Shown here piece after piece: positions 1 to 14,600 of a stretch of DNA of 64,000 bases. The stretch spans positions 61,550,811-61,614,810 of the forward strand of contig OZ024887.1 of the NCBI GenBank assembly GCA_964017195.1, read 5' to 3'. Each line of letters begins with the position of its first letter. Position 1 is the stretch's first letter. Made by a program: the position numbers and the translations under genes. The notes under the pieces were generated by a model. The model saw nothing but the letters and a program-made list of their open reading frames with translations. It searched no databases and was not told the origin of the DNA. This stretch comes from Siderastrea radians. Its lineage: Eukaryota > Cnidaria > Anthozoa > Scleractinia > Rhizangiidae.

Positions 1-413
1 TGACTGTAGTTGTGGATACTGTAGTCACCGGTGTAGCGGTGGTCGACAGAGGTTCGGGTTGACAGGAGGACGGACTAACGTAGGCTCCCTTCTCCTTTTC
101 TTCCTCGTCATACAAATCTGACCAAGACACGAGGTTACCGAAACCTTCGTTGCATTTTCCTGCAAAGGATTCAATTTCTTGACTTGAGAGGACGCGATCC
201 CACAAATTGACTTGAGTCATGAGGTATTTTGACCAGCCGGGAGTTGGGATTGCTACACCAAGCCGACATTCCTTTCGTACTCCCAAGAGATTGTTAGAAT
301 TTCCATATGCAACTCTCTTTCCATCAAGGTACACCGACCAGACAGTTGTCTCGCTTGACAGCGAGACACACACTTGATGCCACTTTTGATCCTTCAGTAC
401 ATTTACGTCTAGG
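1..413 (-). CDS. Copy A exon 14 (partial): second half of pentraxin/LamG-like domain
   Basis: The exon encodes W-H-Q-V-C-V, then V-Y-L-D-G-K, then V-N-L-W-D-R-V-L-S-x-x-E-I, the diagnostic strands of pentraxin/LamG_3 concanavalin-like domains. A Thr-rich tail begins before the window edge. The stop codon lies off the window; copy B suggests about 29 further codons plus stop. Confidence 0.8.
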
Positions 414-2552
414 CTGCAAATAGAAAAAGACGATAGAGTCTATGGTCTGCATTTCACTGAAATGTTTATTTGCATTTCATCCGGTCCTCAATTGACAACT
501 GGGTAGATTCCGTGAGGCAATGTTGGAGCTTATTTACTGGAATTCCAGCCACACGTAATGTTTTAAAGAACAACCCATTAATTTTGCTCCACAAAAACGT
601 TCTTTCACGGCTTGGATGAAAACGACATGTGCACCAAAAATTTGTTTCAGTTTGGATAAATTTTGCATTGTAAATGATTCAGCCGTGCTCATCGTCATCC
701 ACGTCGGCATGGTGGACATTGGCCTCTCAATTTTGATACCACTTCGCGACTGCTACTAAAATTTCCTTGTGCCCGTGTTCGTCCACAAAAATGTGTGGCA
801 ACGTAATGTTCTAATCTCCGTTCCTAGCGATCCTTTCTAATCTCCGTTCCTAGCGATTCCTTTTGTTTGTTTCCCTTCACTTCGAGGAAGACGCATGTCT
901 CGGGGCGTAGGTTATCAAGGCGAAACACTTTCGTGCATATGAATGGCTATTGCCCTGATTGCCTACCCACATTCACCTGGGATGTCTGAACGTTGGAGTT
1001 AAGCTAACACAACTTAACTCAGTGTACCTATGGAATTGAGCATGTATGGGGGTGGGGGAGGCGGGGGATGGGGGTGGACTCTCTCATCCACTTTGCTTCT
1101 GTTGAACGTGATGATTATAATCGATCTTACCAAATTTCGAAACAACCACTTAATCGTATTTCCTAAACAGCCAACCAACTGCCAGAACACCAGATTTTAT
1201 CCTGTGACGCTCCTTGTCTTCTCTCTGTCTCTTTCATGAACATATTTTGTGGTCGTGTAGCACGTCCTAAGCACCTCATGCAATCCCAAGTCTTTCCTAA
1301 GTTCTCAACGAAAGTTTTATACAAACAAAATCAAAACCGTCCAACTATTTTGCATAGGTTAAATGTTCTGACATTTCCCGAGCTTCTTCGAAAGAAATTA
1401 AGGTAAAATAAAGACCAATAAAAACGTACCTTGGCTATAAAAATCGCTCAACTTTCCATTTGTCACCTTTGGACACTGAAATCGTACATATTTTGAGATT
1501 TTTTTTAACTCAATGATTGTGAGAGTTTCTCCGGTGAGTGCCAAACCAACGTGTTGTCAATTTCACTATTCAAATTAAAGCTGCCGAAACAACATGTCTA
1601 GGAAGGTATGTACGTTTTTTGAAATTTTAATGTTTTTTTTTAAAGAATTTGGCCTGATTATAATTATCCTATCACATTTAACTGACCATTAGTTAAACGA
1701 TTTACCTCTGTTCGACTGCGTTCATTCCCGGCTTCGAATAGTAGAATTCCAAGGAAAGGTCGTCACCAGCTGTCATCAAGGCAAGGCGTAACAGATATCC
1801 AGGATCTATCTGTATTAGATTTACTTTTGGCCTGTTTTCTGCTTGCGGTGCATCTAGGAGCTTTACCCACATGCAAGAACTGAGTTCTTTGCCGACAAAG
1901 ATCTTTCTTTTCCAGTAGAACCAATGAAAATCTGCCTTTAGATCATAAGACGCTGCAAACACAGACATAACACCTCTAGGAGTTAAAAACATGGCTGTAC
2001 TAACCGAAATGGCGGACTTTCCATTGAAAGCACAAAAAAACACGAAGCAACTTGCAACTGACAATGAACTTTACTCTACATTCTTGCTGCTATGCTCAAT
2101 AGATCCTGAGGATGGCACCTTGCCTTGCTCTAATGTGGTCGATACAGAATGGTGACGTCAGAAAATTGTATATATTAGGTTTTAGAGAGCAACTTCCAGA
2201 CGTGGCTGCAATCAAATTCAACTCTTTCTTTTTCCTAAGAAGCCAGATGTTGAACTAAATAATATATTCTTCATGCCCTGTAGGTGAGAAGTGAAATTTC
2301 TGATACAACGTTTTTGTCAAAAGTGTTAAAAGAAATACAAAACGAAACCGAATTATAGCAGGAGATAACAGGTGCATTTTAAACGCTCACTAGAAGCCAT
2401 ATATATATATATATATATCCCGTTCAGGACAATTTTTAGGGTTTTCACTTTGTGTTTGTTTATTCTTTCTTTGACTGGTTTAAGTTGTGTTATATATATA
2501 TATATATCATATATATCTATCATATATCGCATCGCATATATATATATCATAT

Positions 2553-2648
<96 letters not shown>

Positions 2649-5600
2649 GTATAATCTATATATAGTATAATATAGTATAATCTCACGGGGAATTACTTAC
2701 CAACACACTCCTTGTTTGTGTTCATTATGAATTCTGTGGGACATTCAGCGACACATTTTGGTTCAGTGCCCAACATCTTAGCAACTCGACATTCGTGGCA
2801 CTGTGTGGAATCGTACGGTGCATTGCAACCTACAAAGTGCAATACAAAATCAAAATCTGTTGAAGGGTGGCTATCCCTCAGAGACATAAAAACACTTGGT
2901 ACCTGTTTCGTCATGCTCGATGAAGCAAAACGGTTGTTGGTCGCTTTGAAATATGTATAACATAACACAAATGTTCCCTAACAGCTTTACGACATTGTAG
3001 ACATAAGCAGGGAGCAATTGTTGAACTGAAGATATTAGCAACACAAATTTGTAGTAAATTGTACTCTTTTAAAAGGGGGGGGGGGGGGCGAGGTAATGAA
3101 TTTGTAAAAGAAAAGGAGGTGGCTTAAAATAGAACGGGAACCTTGCACACTTCAACAGCGTACCTGGTACTTGGGGGTAGCGTTTTTTTTTGGAGGTACC
3201 TAAACCGGGTGACAGTCCCAGCACTTAACAGCAATGCAACAAGTGTAGGTTCGAGTGACTACTATGGATGAATAACTTACAAAAATTGAGAACTGACAAT
3301 ACAAACCGGCTACAGGGTTACAGTATTGGTGGCAATTCTTTGCACATATATTCTCGATGGCGTCTTCCACAGTATCTCCTTTGCACTGGACTTTGGTCTG
3401 ATTGTGTGACACAATGTGAGCATCCATGATGTTTACTGGCACGTCCTTGTTCCCAAAGGCATAGAATCGGATGTCGAAGTTCCTGCTATTGTCAATCATG
3501 TTGAGGTATACGTTCCCGCCATCCTTAGTGGCTTTGTTCTTGCCGTACTCGATCAACGTGTGTTCACCGGTGATGGTGACGCAAACAAAATAGGACTCGT
3601 AAAGAAGGTCTTTTCCAAGTGCCACAGCGTCAACAGTTTCTATTGTAGGTGAGTTGCTTGTGGCGGCTAAACCCTAGACCAAACAGAGAACTAGGTAGAC
3701 GATATATGGTGACACTTTACTTGTGAACACCTCACTTTACAACTGGAAGATGCAACTGCAGTTAACCTTAAGGTACATTGTTGCTACTAGTGTCTTTTAG
3801 ATTTTCTCATGTTACAGCAGTTTACTCTAACACGCGCCCTTCAAGGAAATGTTTCCAACGGCCAAATGTGTTTTTGGTGGATGTCAATCATCTGTTTCTA
3901 TGACAATTCAAGAACGCTCGCTGAACGGAAAACAATTTGGCAGTAAATTTTGCGCCGAGTGAAGTAATGAAAAAATCTTGCGGGAAGTTTTAACCATGCT
4001 TTGACGATTTTGTGTATTTCTAACCACTGGTCTCGTTGAACGATATGACGTCACGGAGAAGCGGCCAGGCTGCTTAGTACGATTCAAAATGGCGGCGCAC
4101 AGAGTTGAATTTTGGCCCTCTTTGGAGAGGAATTTCATTGGGATCGGGTGTACTTTAGGAGCTTAAACCACGGTCGGTAAATCAACTTAGTGTTATCTTT
4201 TTATCTCCTTTAACGTAAGTAGACTTCGGAAGCAAATTTGTATAAAACTGACCTTTATTCTATTCCAAAAAGTGCTTAAATCTACTGAATTACTTCTCGG
4301 AGTTCGCGGTCGATCATCAAACGTCTGATTCTCGCTGTTCAAAAATTTTCGCTGTCAGACTATCACAAATAATCTCTTCTCTTTGCTTCGCAGTTGGTTT
4401 CTGAGAAGTTCAGTCAATTAAAAGTCAGAATTTACAGGTTACCTGTTGTGTTCTCAATGAATATTTCCAGAATTGCTGTAATTATGTCACAAAAAGTTTA
4501 GGAACCGGAAATTCGCAAAATCAGTTCTTGGCACTCGAAAATCAGTTCACGGCACTCGGCAATCATGGCGGCACCAGACAGGATTGCGTTACATGTACTG
4601 TGACAATCAGCAAAAGCCAATCAGCGCGCGAGAATTAAAAAAAATGTCATAGAAACAGATGATTCACATCCACCAAAACCACATTTGGCCGTTGGAAAAA
4701 ATTCCTTGAAGAGCGTGCGTTAGAGTAAATCGCTGTAATGGACGTAAAAACTTGAATTGTTGAAGTTTGAAGGAGCTATGTCAAGGTATTTGCTACTTTG
4801 TAGGGTGGAACCTAGAGATATCAGGTAGGCGTTACTGAAAAATAATCTTAACACTGTTCCCATATCGCGGATGCAAATACAGTAAAACGTCATCAACACT
4901 TTAATTAATACCTTTACGTTTAACAGACGTTTGGAGCTACAATGTAGCGAAAACATGTCTAACTAAACAACAACAGCAATCCTGTGTCTGGTTACCCTCT
5001 TCACGCTGCTCGTACCTTAAAAATGACAACCTTCTGGGGGGAAATTTCCACAACATAACGGGCACTTGGGCTCGTTGGAGATGCACTGAACACCACATAA
5101 ATCGTCCCGCTTGAAGCTGCAGTAAAGTGGAGGCATTTTCCTTGCATATCTTCGAGGTCCAGACGCAAAATATTGGACCATTCGGCGTGGCATGGTACCT
5201 CTGCGGTGGGTGCTGTGGTGGGTGGTTTGGTGGTGGGTTCTTGGTTTCTCTTGTTAAGAGATGCTCTGCTGACAGATTCCACCCGGGCTAATGATTTTCC
5301 TTTCAAGTCAGTGGATAAAGCAGGAAACACCTTCCTTGCGAACGAGTAATCTTGCTCGTCCAGAAACAAACTGCCTTCCTTTTCATTATAGGATAACTTC
5401 AGTCCTAAAATGGTCATTTTGTGATTTCGAAGGTCGCTGTTTGCACCAGTAAAACCGCTGTACAGATGGAATGTGTTATCGTCGTCACTTGTGTACCACT
5501 TGCCGCTCCTGTGATAGAGAAACCTTCTTTTAAAGGAAATTAGGGAATCAATGCTGGCTAACTAAATTAATTACATAACTTTTCAATTTTCCTGCCCGTA

Positions 5601-8600
5601 TTCGACAAGGCCTCCGACAAATCTGCATGGGCTGTTTTAATTTTGACCTGTGAAAAGCTAACATAGTCACCAACCATTCCATTACGAGATGTTTTTATAA
5701 TTAATTTTACTGCATGGTACAGAGAACTGTTCCTTTTCTACAGGGCATTAGGATTCGTAGTCTGCCATAAATGATTAGCTAGATAAAAATAAAGGTATCA
5801 GGGAAGAGACATAGATCAAGAGTGGTTTTTAATCCCCTTAGTTCTCTTTTGCTGATACCAAAGGTGGAATCGATATGTCTATCCCCTTATTTCTTTCAAA
5901 AATTCCATAATTCTGTATTCCCCTATGTCATATTCGTTATTTCCCCTTCATGCAGAATTTCAGTTTTCTGTTAAGGGCAACATTAGCTGCTCAGATGAAC
6001 TTAGCTATCACAGCTGTGGGAATTCGAAAACATAAAGTTCCTTTTCGGACTCACGTCAGTTTACCTGTAGCGAACGTATCGTTTCATGTTTTTTGCAATA
6101 TTAAGTGCCCGGTGTAATGGATTTATCAAGTCTTCCAACATGTCAAACGACACTTGAAAGGTGGAGTCACCGTTGATAAGCTCCTCCCATCTGGGGGTCA
6201 CATGCTGATCCATCCACATGTCCCTGGCTGTGGTGGGTGTAGTAGTGGGTGTCGTCGTGGGTGTCGTCACTTTCTCTGGTGGACATTTCTCAAGGCGAAA
6301 ATCCGACAAAGAAACGGGACCCTGAAAAGAATTAAAAAGAACAGAATAAAAGGAATATTCACCCTTTCCCCAGAGGAACAAAACAGGGGTTTAAGGGGGA
6401 CGGGGTGGAACGATTCATCCAGTCCAAGCGTAAAAAGGTTGCAATGTGTATCACTAGACAGAACCCGACTAACAAATCCGGTACGTAGACGTGGTACGTT
6501 GTTTCCCTCTGTCCCTGGATGAGTGGAGAGAAAGAGCACTCCCCGCTCAGCGAGGAGGGTTCTGTACTAAAACAACAGCAAAATCAACTTTCCCAGAATA
6601 TTTAGGCAAACGTCATTTGCAAATATTTATACCACCATGCCGTTTCGTACTAGAACACCATTATGGATATGTAAACTCAAGGTGTGCATAAACAGACAAG
6701 AGACAGAACTCGAAACTGGTTTTTCTTTGTACGCAGTAAAAATCGCTTTTCATGATTAAGTATATCACCTTCGAAAATGAAATTAAAATTCAGTTAATTG
6801 GGCCTGTTGATACTTTGCAGAGTAGAAGCAGCGGACTGGGAGGTGAAAAATTTACTTGCAAGTAAACTTAAGCTGAAGACCAGCTCTTGCTTACATATGA
6901 GGAATGTTAACTTGGAAAAGAACACAGCGGACCAGCAATACCTCCTCCATGTATATTTCAATTGCTCTTTTCAAGCTTGTCCTTTTCTCCATTATCGCTG
7001 TCTCCAAACTGTGACGGCTGTTGTATTCGCAATAAACTTTGTTCTTTGTTCCTTTAACTGGGTAAGTGTAATAGAACATACGTCCATCTTCTTCTGTCTC
7101 CATTTCCGCTGCTTTGCCTTCGCAGCCCCAGGTGATCTAGAGTTAGCAAATAAAGCCGGTGAAGGTTTTTCTTTTTTTAATTCACTGCTATGTATTAGAT
7201 AAAGTCGCAAATTAGAAATTTAAAAATATAAATACGTGTTGTCGTTAGCTCGTGAAGACATTGCTTGGAGCGTAAACAGAAACAATAACGTTTTTGTCTT
7301 ATTTCTTAAATTATGAAAGGAGTCTTTTTTGGACTAATCAAACAGAACTCGAATAACTTAGCATGCAATGTGAAACAGCGATTTTATTTGCTTTAACAGA
7401 TTTCAAGATTCAGGATAAGGACACAAGAGCGAAAGGTAGCATGGGCTGTATAAAACTTGCTAGTGCTACTGGCGAGGACCTGATGGTTTAATACAAGAAT
7501 GAATTTTAAAATCAGAACATATCGCCTTATTGTCTTTTCAATGTACCACAACGTTATTTAAGAGAGGTTTAATCACTGTGTAATCGACTAAGCATTGAGT
7601 GATTTAAGGGACATCGTGTAATCAGACTTTTATAGATTTTAGGAGATCATAGAAGATTTTACCGAGGATGGAAACAAGAACAAACCTTCTCGTTAGGGAA
7701 CAAGTCATTTGCCCTGAAATTCAGCAAGTCGGCAACTGAACCCATCTGAAATCTATACGGCTTTGGGTATCGAGGAATCGACTGCAGCCATTCCTTAAAT
7801 TCCGTCTTAAATGTTGGCGCGTAAACATCAGAGAGAATGGACGCAATTTCCTGGCTTCCTCCTTTGGCTTCGATCTCTGTGGATGTTGTCTTGGTCTGTT
7901 GTCTGTAGGACATACCTCCCTTTTTCTCGTACTTAGCACCGACACTTGCGAAGAGGCTTTTGTACTCAAATTCCATTTTTTCTGCAAACTCCGTCTTCGA
8001 TCCTGCTTCTTTTGCATCCATTCTCTTTCGTAATTCGAGTTGTCCACCAAACCTTGCTGACTTAATAAAATGGGTTCCCCATCTTTGTATGAAATTTTCT
8101 GTTTTGTAAAAAAAAAACATAGCAAGATTTTTTATAACAAGTAATTGCAAACAATCATGACATTAAGTCAAGAGCACTCTATATAAGCAGACACGATTAA
8201 TACTTTTTTCAAATCACTTTTAACGCCGGGAGTCAAACAACAGAACAATACTTCAATCCAGGCTTGCACCGCGAGTAACAAATAACTGAAACTGAAAATT
8301 GAACTCTTTTAAAGAAATATACACAGTTTTCAGCTTTTTTGGAACAGTATTACTGGACAAAGAATTAAACTTTGCATCCCAGTCTCGATCTCTAGATGAC
8401 GAACCCAATTTAGTGCCGAGATACCTGAATTACAATTTTTAAACCAATCACAAGTCAACAACTGAGACGACACAATCGCCCATAATGTCGTCTCAAATGC
8501 AAGCAAAAGAGTCTGAGATCGTGATATGTAGTCTTAATAGTTTTAGTGTTTATAGGATCTGTAAATTCCATTTTTAATTTCTATCCAGTGTCTTTTTGAG

Positions 8601-11600
8601 ACCTGAATGTATTTTAAACTGAATGGTCAAGCTTGCAACAAACATTGTACTTACGGAATTGTATTGGAGCTCCTGCGTCAAAGTACGAATTTGGAAGATT
8701 CGTAAATTCTCGCAAAAAGGACAAGCTCAAATCCTCGGGCTTTACTTCGTCCAAGAAAATTTCATACCTGCAATCAATGACAGAAGTAAGTTACGTTAAA
8801 ACGTATGTTAGCTATTCCGAGCCGACCCTTCCTACCAGAGCACCTAAAATATTAACGGCATAAAAGGCATATTTCCTTTCCTTCGAGCGATTTGGAATAG
8901 CTTCAATAGCCCTTTCAGTATAAACGTCAACGAGCGTTAAAGTGTAGAAATTAAAGCATACTCACTTGTGGATCGTAGAGCCTGGTCTTTGAGTCCACAT
9001 CAAATAATACGTTTGAATCAACCTTTTCTGTTTGTGCGTTTACAAACGATTGAAAAGGCTTCAAAGTTATCCTTAGACACGATTAAGATTACTAAAAACG
9101 CTGCCGTAGGTGGAGATTTTGATTTAGGGTGTTATATTGCTTCCACGTGGACGACAAAATGAGAAAAAAGATGCGAAAACGACTAGGCTCATTTTAAGTT
9201 TTGCGTTTCTTTCACTCGTTACATTCAATCATGGAGATTGTCCAAAATGATCACAACAGCATCGAAGTAGCCACCACTTCAAATAGTATTTTCGATTGTT
9301 TTCATTATTTTTAATTTAAATAAGAAGACACCTTTTCAGTTCGAAAAGTAAACAAAAAAGTGTTCTAACTTGTGGAAGTGTGCACAACTAACGTTTTTTA
9401 CTTCTTCCCCTGTATACGTTTATTATCCTTGGTATATTCGTAAAGTTTCGTAGGTAAGGTATTCTGCTAGTATCTATTACCAATTTCACAAATGTATAAA
9501 TAGAGACAGTGTGGTTTATTCAAATATACTGTGGCTGTTCAAACCAGCGTCCTTCAAATTGTACTCGGGGTAATTATTGATTATTTAAGGTTGTCATTGT
9601 TGTTTCTGTTGTTGCCGTTGTTTTGTTGTTATTGTTGTTGTTGTTAACGACTCGACTAAATACCTCCAATGACATAAGTCTTAGGATCTCAATATTGTTA
9701 TAGCGTCGTTCACATGCCCACTTACCTGTCCACATCAATATCCAAAACAGACATATACTGCTGGCCAGCGGAGGAAGATGAGCTGCCCCAGGCTTTCTTG
9801 GCGCCAGCATAAAACCCAAAGTATGATCCTGATACACCTGCTTCTTCCTGTAAGTATGATTGGAATTCTGCTCGGCTTTCAAACGTGTGCATTGTAGCTG
9901 AGGTATCATAAATTCCATGCACGTTCATTGTATCGGGTACATCCAAATCGTCATACCTTAAGCAGAAACCATATGCGAATTGATTTCAGTATTGCCATAG
10001 AACACTCTAAGATAATATTAATAAAAGTCTTCTGGACCCGGCTGTTAAAGCAAGTTAAGCTATAACCCAGGATTAGCATCAACTGGAATTTTGGTAAATA
10101 GCTAAGGGATATTGGTTTCTGGTAATCATTTTTGTCCTATATTATGACTTTGGCTGTTTTCACATTGTAACTTTGAATTAGCAGTGAAAATGCTTTTCAA
10201 CGAAAGAAACAGATACTTTCCTGATTTCAAGTTCAAGTCAACGTTCTTAATAGGCACCTTAAAAGGGAATTCTGACGTCCTAGACAAATAGTACATGGCA
10301 ATTTTGATGAGAAAATATAATAAAATGGCCTTTATAGGTTTTGGGCGCCAGCAGCAAGGATTTCAGAATGGCAATAGTAGACGGTAACTTACGAGAATAA
10401 GATTTCGTGTGCTATCGAAAAAACACTAAAACGATATGGGTAAACAAAGGAAATTTAAACAGCGTTCATTCATGAGAAGGTCTGGTCTTCACAAACACTA
10501 GCTCCTTGTGAGAAAAAAAAAGGCGATAATGCCATTTTGTTGTTTTTACTGGACTCACGTTGCCTTGTTTTTGCAGTTTCTTTGCACAATGCTTATTCTT
10601 CTTGATTCTGGACTGTACTCTCCACGACCATCAAACCCAACACCCATAAAAGCAGCTCCATCAATCATGTTCTGAAAGAGGACATAGAGAAACCAAACCA
10701 ATGTGCCATTTTAATAGCCAACTTGTTAAAGTTTCTCCACAAGGACCAGAAGTCAGTTCAATTTCATAGTGCAGAAGACTTTTTAGGTATCTGGTCTTGT
10801 AACGTTACAATAACCTTTTTGTCAAAATGTATCCTTGTGACTTCAAAGTAATCTGCCTAGCAGGACATATTTTGTGAGGAAAATTTAAGGAATTAAAGTA
10901 AAATCAAACATGGGCTGCAAGCACTTATCTCCCGTCAAGCAATGGGGAATACTTCTACTCGCCAATAGATAGAATACTATTCCATTGCGGAGTTACAACC
11001 AGCAGTTTGTCTCCGGTACCCGTTTCTACACTGCACGCTGAAAGACAACGTGGAGAAAAGCTTCTTGTCTAAGGAAACTCCGGGACGATGCAGTGGCCAA
11101 TCCTTCAACCAGTGACCCTCCAATATTTTGATCGAACGTCCAACGCGCTAACGACATATGTTGCGCAAAACGCAAAAAGGATTTTACCGTTCTCTGTAGA
11201 CACTTAACTCTTCTTGGCCTGTGGTTTATCTTGGCAAGATTAAAGTACGTTGCGTATCCGCGCTTGGACGATCGACTTCTTAATTTATTATAAACGCAAA
11301 GATTTAGCTGCATATGACCCTACTAGACTAGTACAACTTATATTTGCAGAAACCTCCAGAATACATATCTGTATGTTGGCTTTGTATTCGTTTAATTGGT
11401 AATTATTTCAATTCATTACTTCGGATCTGCACAAAAAAAATGGCGGCAATTTTGTGACATTGCTTTCCCGCAAACATCCCATAATCTGAGAAACCAAAAC
11501 ATATCCAAATGTTCTATATTATAATAAAATTTCAGGTTGATTTCTTCGTACATCAAATTTCTTGCTCATGCTTCTTGCCGTCTATAAATGCAGTAAAAAA

Positions 11601-14600
11601 TATCACTCTATTTGCTAAAAAACCAAAACCCGAAAAACCATAGGACTGAAAAATCAAGTTCTACTTGTGTAACAAACCTGGCAGACACTGGAGGTCGTTT
11701 TGGCGTTGTAGCAAGGATCATTGGCGGTGTAATTTGTTCCCCAGCAGCCATTCATCATCACATAACCCACTCCAGAATTGGGGGCATAAGTGTACGGAAC
11801 GTCTCCGTGTTCCTGCTCGGGTTTTTCTATACCTGATATGGACGCCCCCATGTGGTAACCGGGAGGAACGAACATATCCGGAGTACTCCAGGCTTTGTCG
11901 GGCATAATATCTAGTTTAATCTGCGATGATAAGGAGTGGATATATCTTTGAGCAATAATAATACTCGAAAGAGTTTGGAAGAATACAAAAATACTTATGT
12001 CAACCAAACTTATTAGAATTCTTCCAAAATCCCCTGCGCCCACCTCTTCTTTGCACCACTGGTTATACAAGCATAAGCACCATTTTCTTTGGTGCTGTAA
12101 GTTTGGAGACAGGTAACCAATCCACTTCAGACCTCATTTGAAATCTGTTTCAGCAAATGTACTCTTTCCAAAACCCATCTCAGTTTTAGATAAACTGACC
12201 AAAATTCATACATATTTTCATTGGTCGTAGGCTTGAGTTTGCTAAAGTATGGCAATTTAGGGGAATTTGACTAGATTATTAGGCTCATTTTGAAGTGGAA
12301 ACTTTCAAATATCTGGTTGCTACTTCCACTTTCTAGTGGCCGAAAGTAAAACTAATGCTTTAGTTTTCTAACGCTGTATCTGCAAATCCCATCGATGTGG
12401 TCCACCCGTGGTCCTAAGTTCAGAGTTCTTCTGCGTATAGAACTCCAGTTAAATCAGTCGCATTTGGTGTTTTACAATTTTAATCATTTCTAGATAACCA
12501 GTGAAGGAAACGTTTTGATATGATTATCAAACGCTTTTTTAAGACCGTTACGTCCTTGCCATTGAAACCAACAAAGTGCTTCACAAGCTCCTGTAATATT
12601 ATGAGGAAAATGAATAGAAGTCCTGAAATGCGTCGTATCTAAATAGTTAGCTTATTACCTTTGCGGTCATTAAATTATCTGAGCTGGATTGCAATGCTTA
12701 CCTCTTTCGCTAAAAAGTTTGAAGCCTTTTCCTGCGCTTCATCAATAATCCTGAGTTGTTTGTCAACGAGTTTGTTCATTACTTCCAGTCCTTTGTCAAC
12801 AACTGCTTCCTGTACTTTGGGATTTTTCAACACCGACATTGCTAAAGCGGGGAGCGCTCGCTTTTCCTTTGAAGATTTTCCTTCTTCTGAAAAAAAGAAT
12901 TGCGTACAAACTTTCAACGTTTGCGTTCCGTTTCCAGTAATTTAACCGTTTTAGTATTTTAAACAAAAGTAAAAGGCAGTTTAAACAGTGGAATTCAGAG
13001 AGATTTAAGGTAAAAAAAATCCGGCGTTCTTCGAGCATAGAATGTTGATTTGTCAAAGCGAAGAGATAGCTGCAAAGTCACTCCAGCTGCGGACTGGCTA
13101 ATTGAAAGTGTTCTATAGCTCTTCTGGGAATCCGTAGTAAAGTAAAGCACATGATTGATTGTCAATTTTTAGCAAGATTCTTTTTAATTGAACTGTTCTT
13201 CGCATTCCTAAAGGCCCGTTTACTCAGTCATGCGATTTTTTGTGCAATCTTTGTCGCACTTTTCAGTGCAATTTTTGTCGCGCTCGAGCTCGCGATAAAA
13301 ATTACAAGTGTAAACTAGCGGCGATTTCTGTGCGATTTGTCGCCGCGATATCGCAGAGAAACTTGATGCAAATTGGCGGCGATTTGGGGGAAATTGCAGC
13401 AAATATTGCACTGGAATCGCAGCGAAATCGCTGCTAGTTTACACTTGCGACAAAAGTTGCATTGGAGAGCGCGACAAAAATTGCACCAAAAATCGCATGC
13501 GTAAACGGGCCTTAAAAGCTTTCGCGAATTATGAAAATGTGAGCCTGCACCTTTATGGAAGAGGTTCATTTCCGTCGCTTTTGTAGCTATTTAACACGAT
13601 CTCTCCGGACATTTTAGATCTCGCTAGCGCTGATTTTAGTTTAGATATCGCACGTGGACTTAGTATTTTTGTCAACACTAGAGCTGTGCAACGCCCATTC
13701 TTATGAGATTCTATCCAGTAGTTCTTACTATTAATACTAGATTTTGCTCCAAGAGATCTCGGGATCTTTTTAAGACTCCATTTTACATACATATTGACGT
13801 GGCTAGCAGGTATGTTTACGTCAATCTACTTCCGCATTCACGACTTGTTCACAGAGTCTTTTGATTCCTTCCGTCTCCACAATAATAATAAGCTACACTT
13901 GTTGCTGTCGTTTTTTTAAGTCGTGGGCAGTTTTCTACATGAAACTTATTACAATAACTGTAAATTTTTTCTTGCACTCCCTGGGCCAAGAAATATTTGC
14001 TATAGAAGCAATGCAAAGAATCAGAATATGACTTCTTGTTCCCAGGGATTTTTTCTCATCGATTTTTTCTCAGCTTGGCTGCCATATAGTCCAGTTTCGA
14101 GTTCACCAAGTTCGTTGGATACAGAGACAAAAGACACATTTAGGTTTAGTCTCAGTCTAAAAGTAAAACATTCACAAATTGCTGGTTTGCACGTGAAGTC
14201 ATAAAATTCTAAAATCAAAACTCGCTAGACCTGATAAGTTTTTGTCATCACCACGTGAAGGACTATCTAAAAATATATCTTTTCACAGTTAACCAGCTCG
14301 GTATCATCCTTTGTGTTTAAAACGTACAGCATCTTGAATTTTCGAAATTGCATCCAAGTACGTGACATCAAGATGGCGCCGTGACAAAGCTGTCTTGTTT
14401 GAAAAAATGTCTTTTCTTATGACTTTTGGCAGTTTGCAGTTTGAACATTTCAAATATTAGGAGAGGTGTCTATGTGTATGTATACTAGCTTACAAGAGGA
14501 AAATAATCGCTCTCATAGCAAAAGTGTGTTGCAGATGTTTTATTGATTTCCGGCCGCCATGTTGGTGTCCCTCGGTAGGACACCAACATGGCGTCTGCAT

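Noticed and set aside
2353..2665. Open frames of Tyr/Ile repeats
   Set aside because: Direct product of the (AT)n microsatellite.
3200..3306. Extension of copy A exon 11 to the stronger GTAAGT donor near 3280
   Set aside because: It leaves the reading frame incompatible with exon 12; the earlier GTTTGT donor at 3306 keeps phase.
6798..7202. A 134-codon plus-strand frame in intron 8 of copy A
   Set aside because: Composition is low-complexity and hydrophobic without a domain, and overlapping frames of similar length exist on the other strand.
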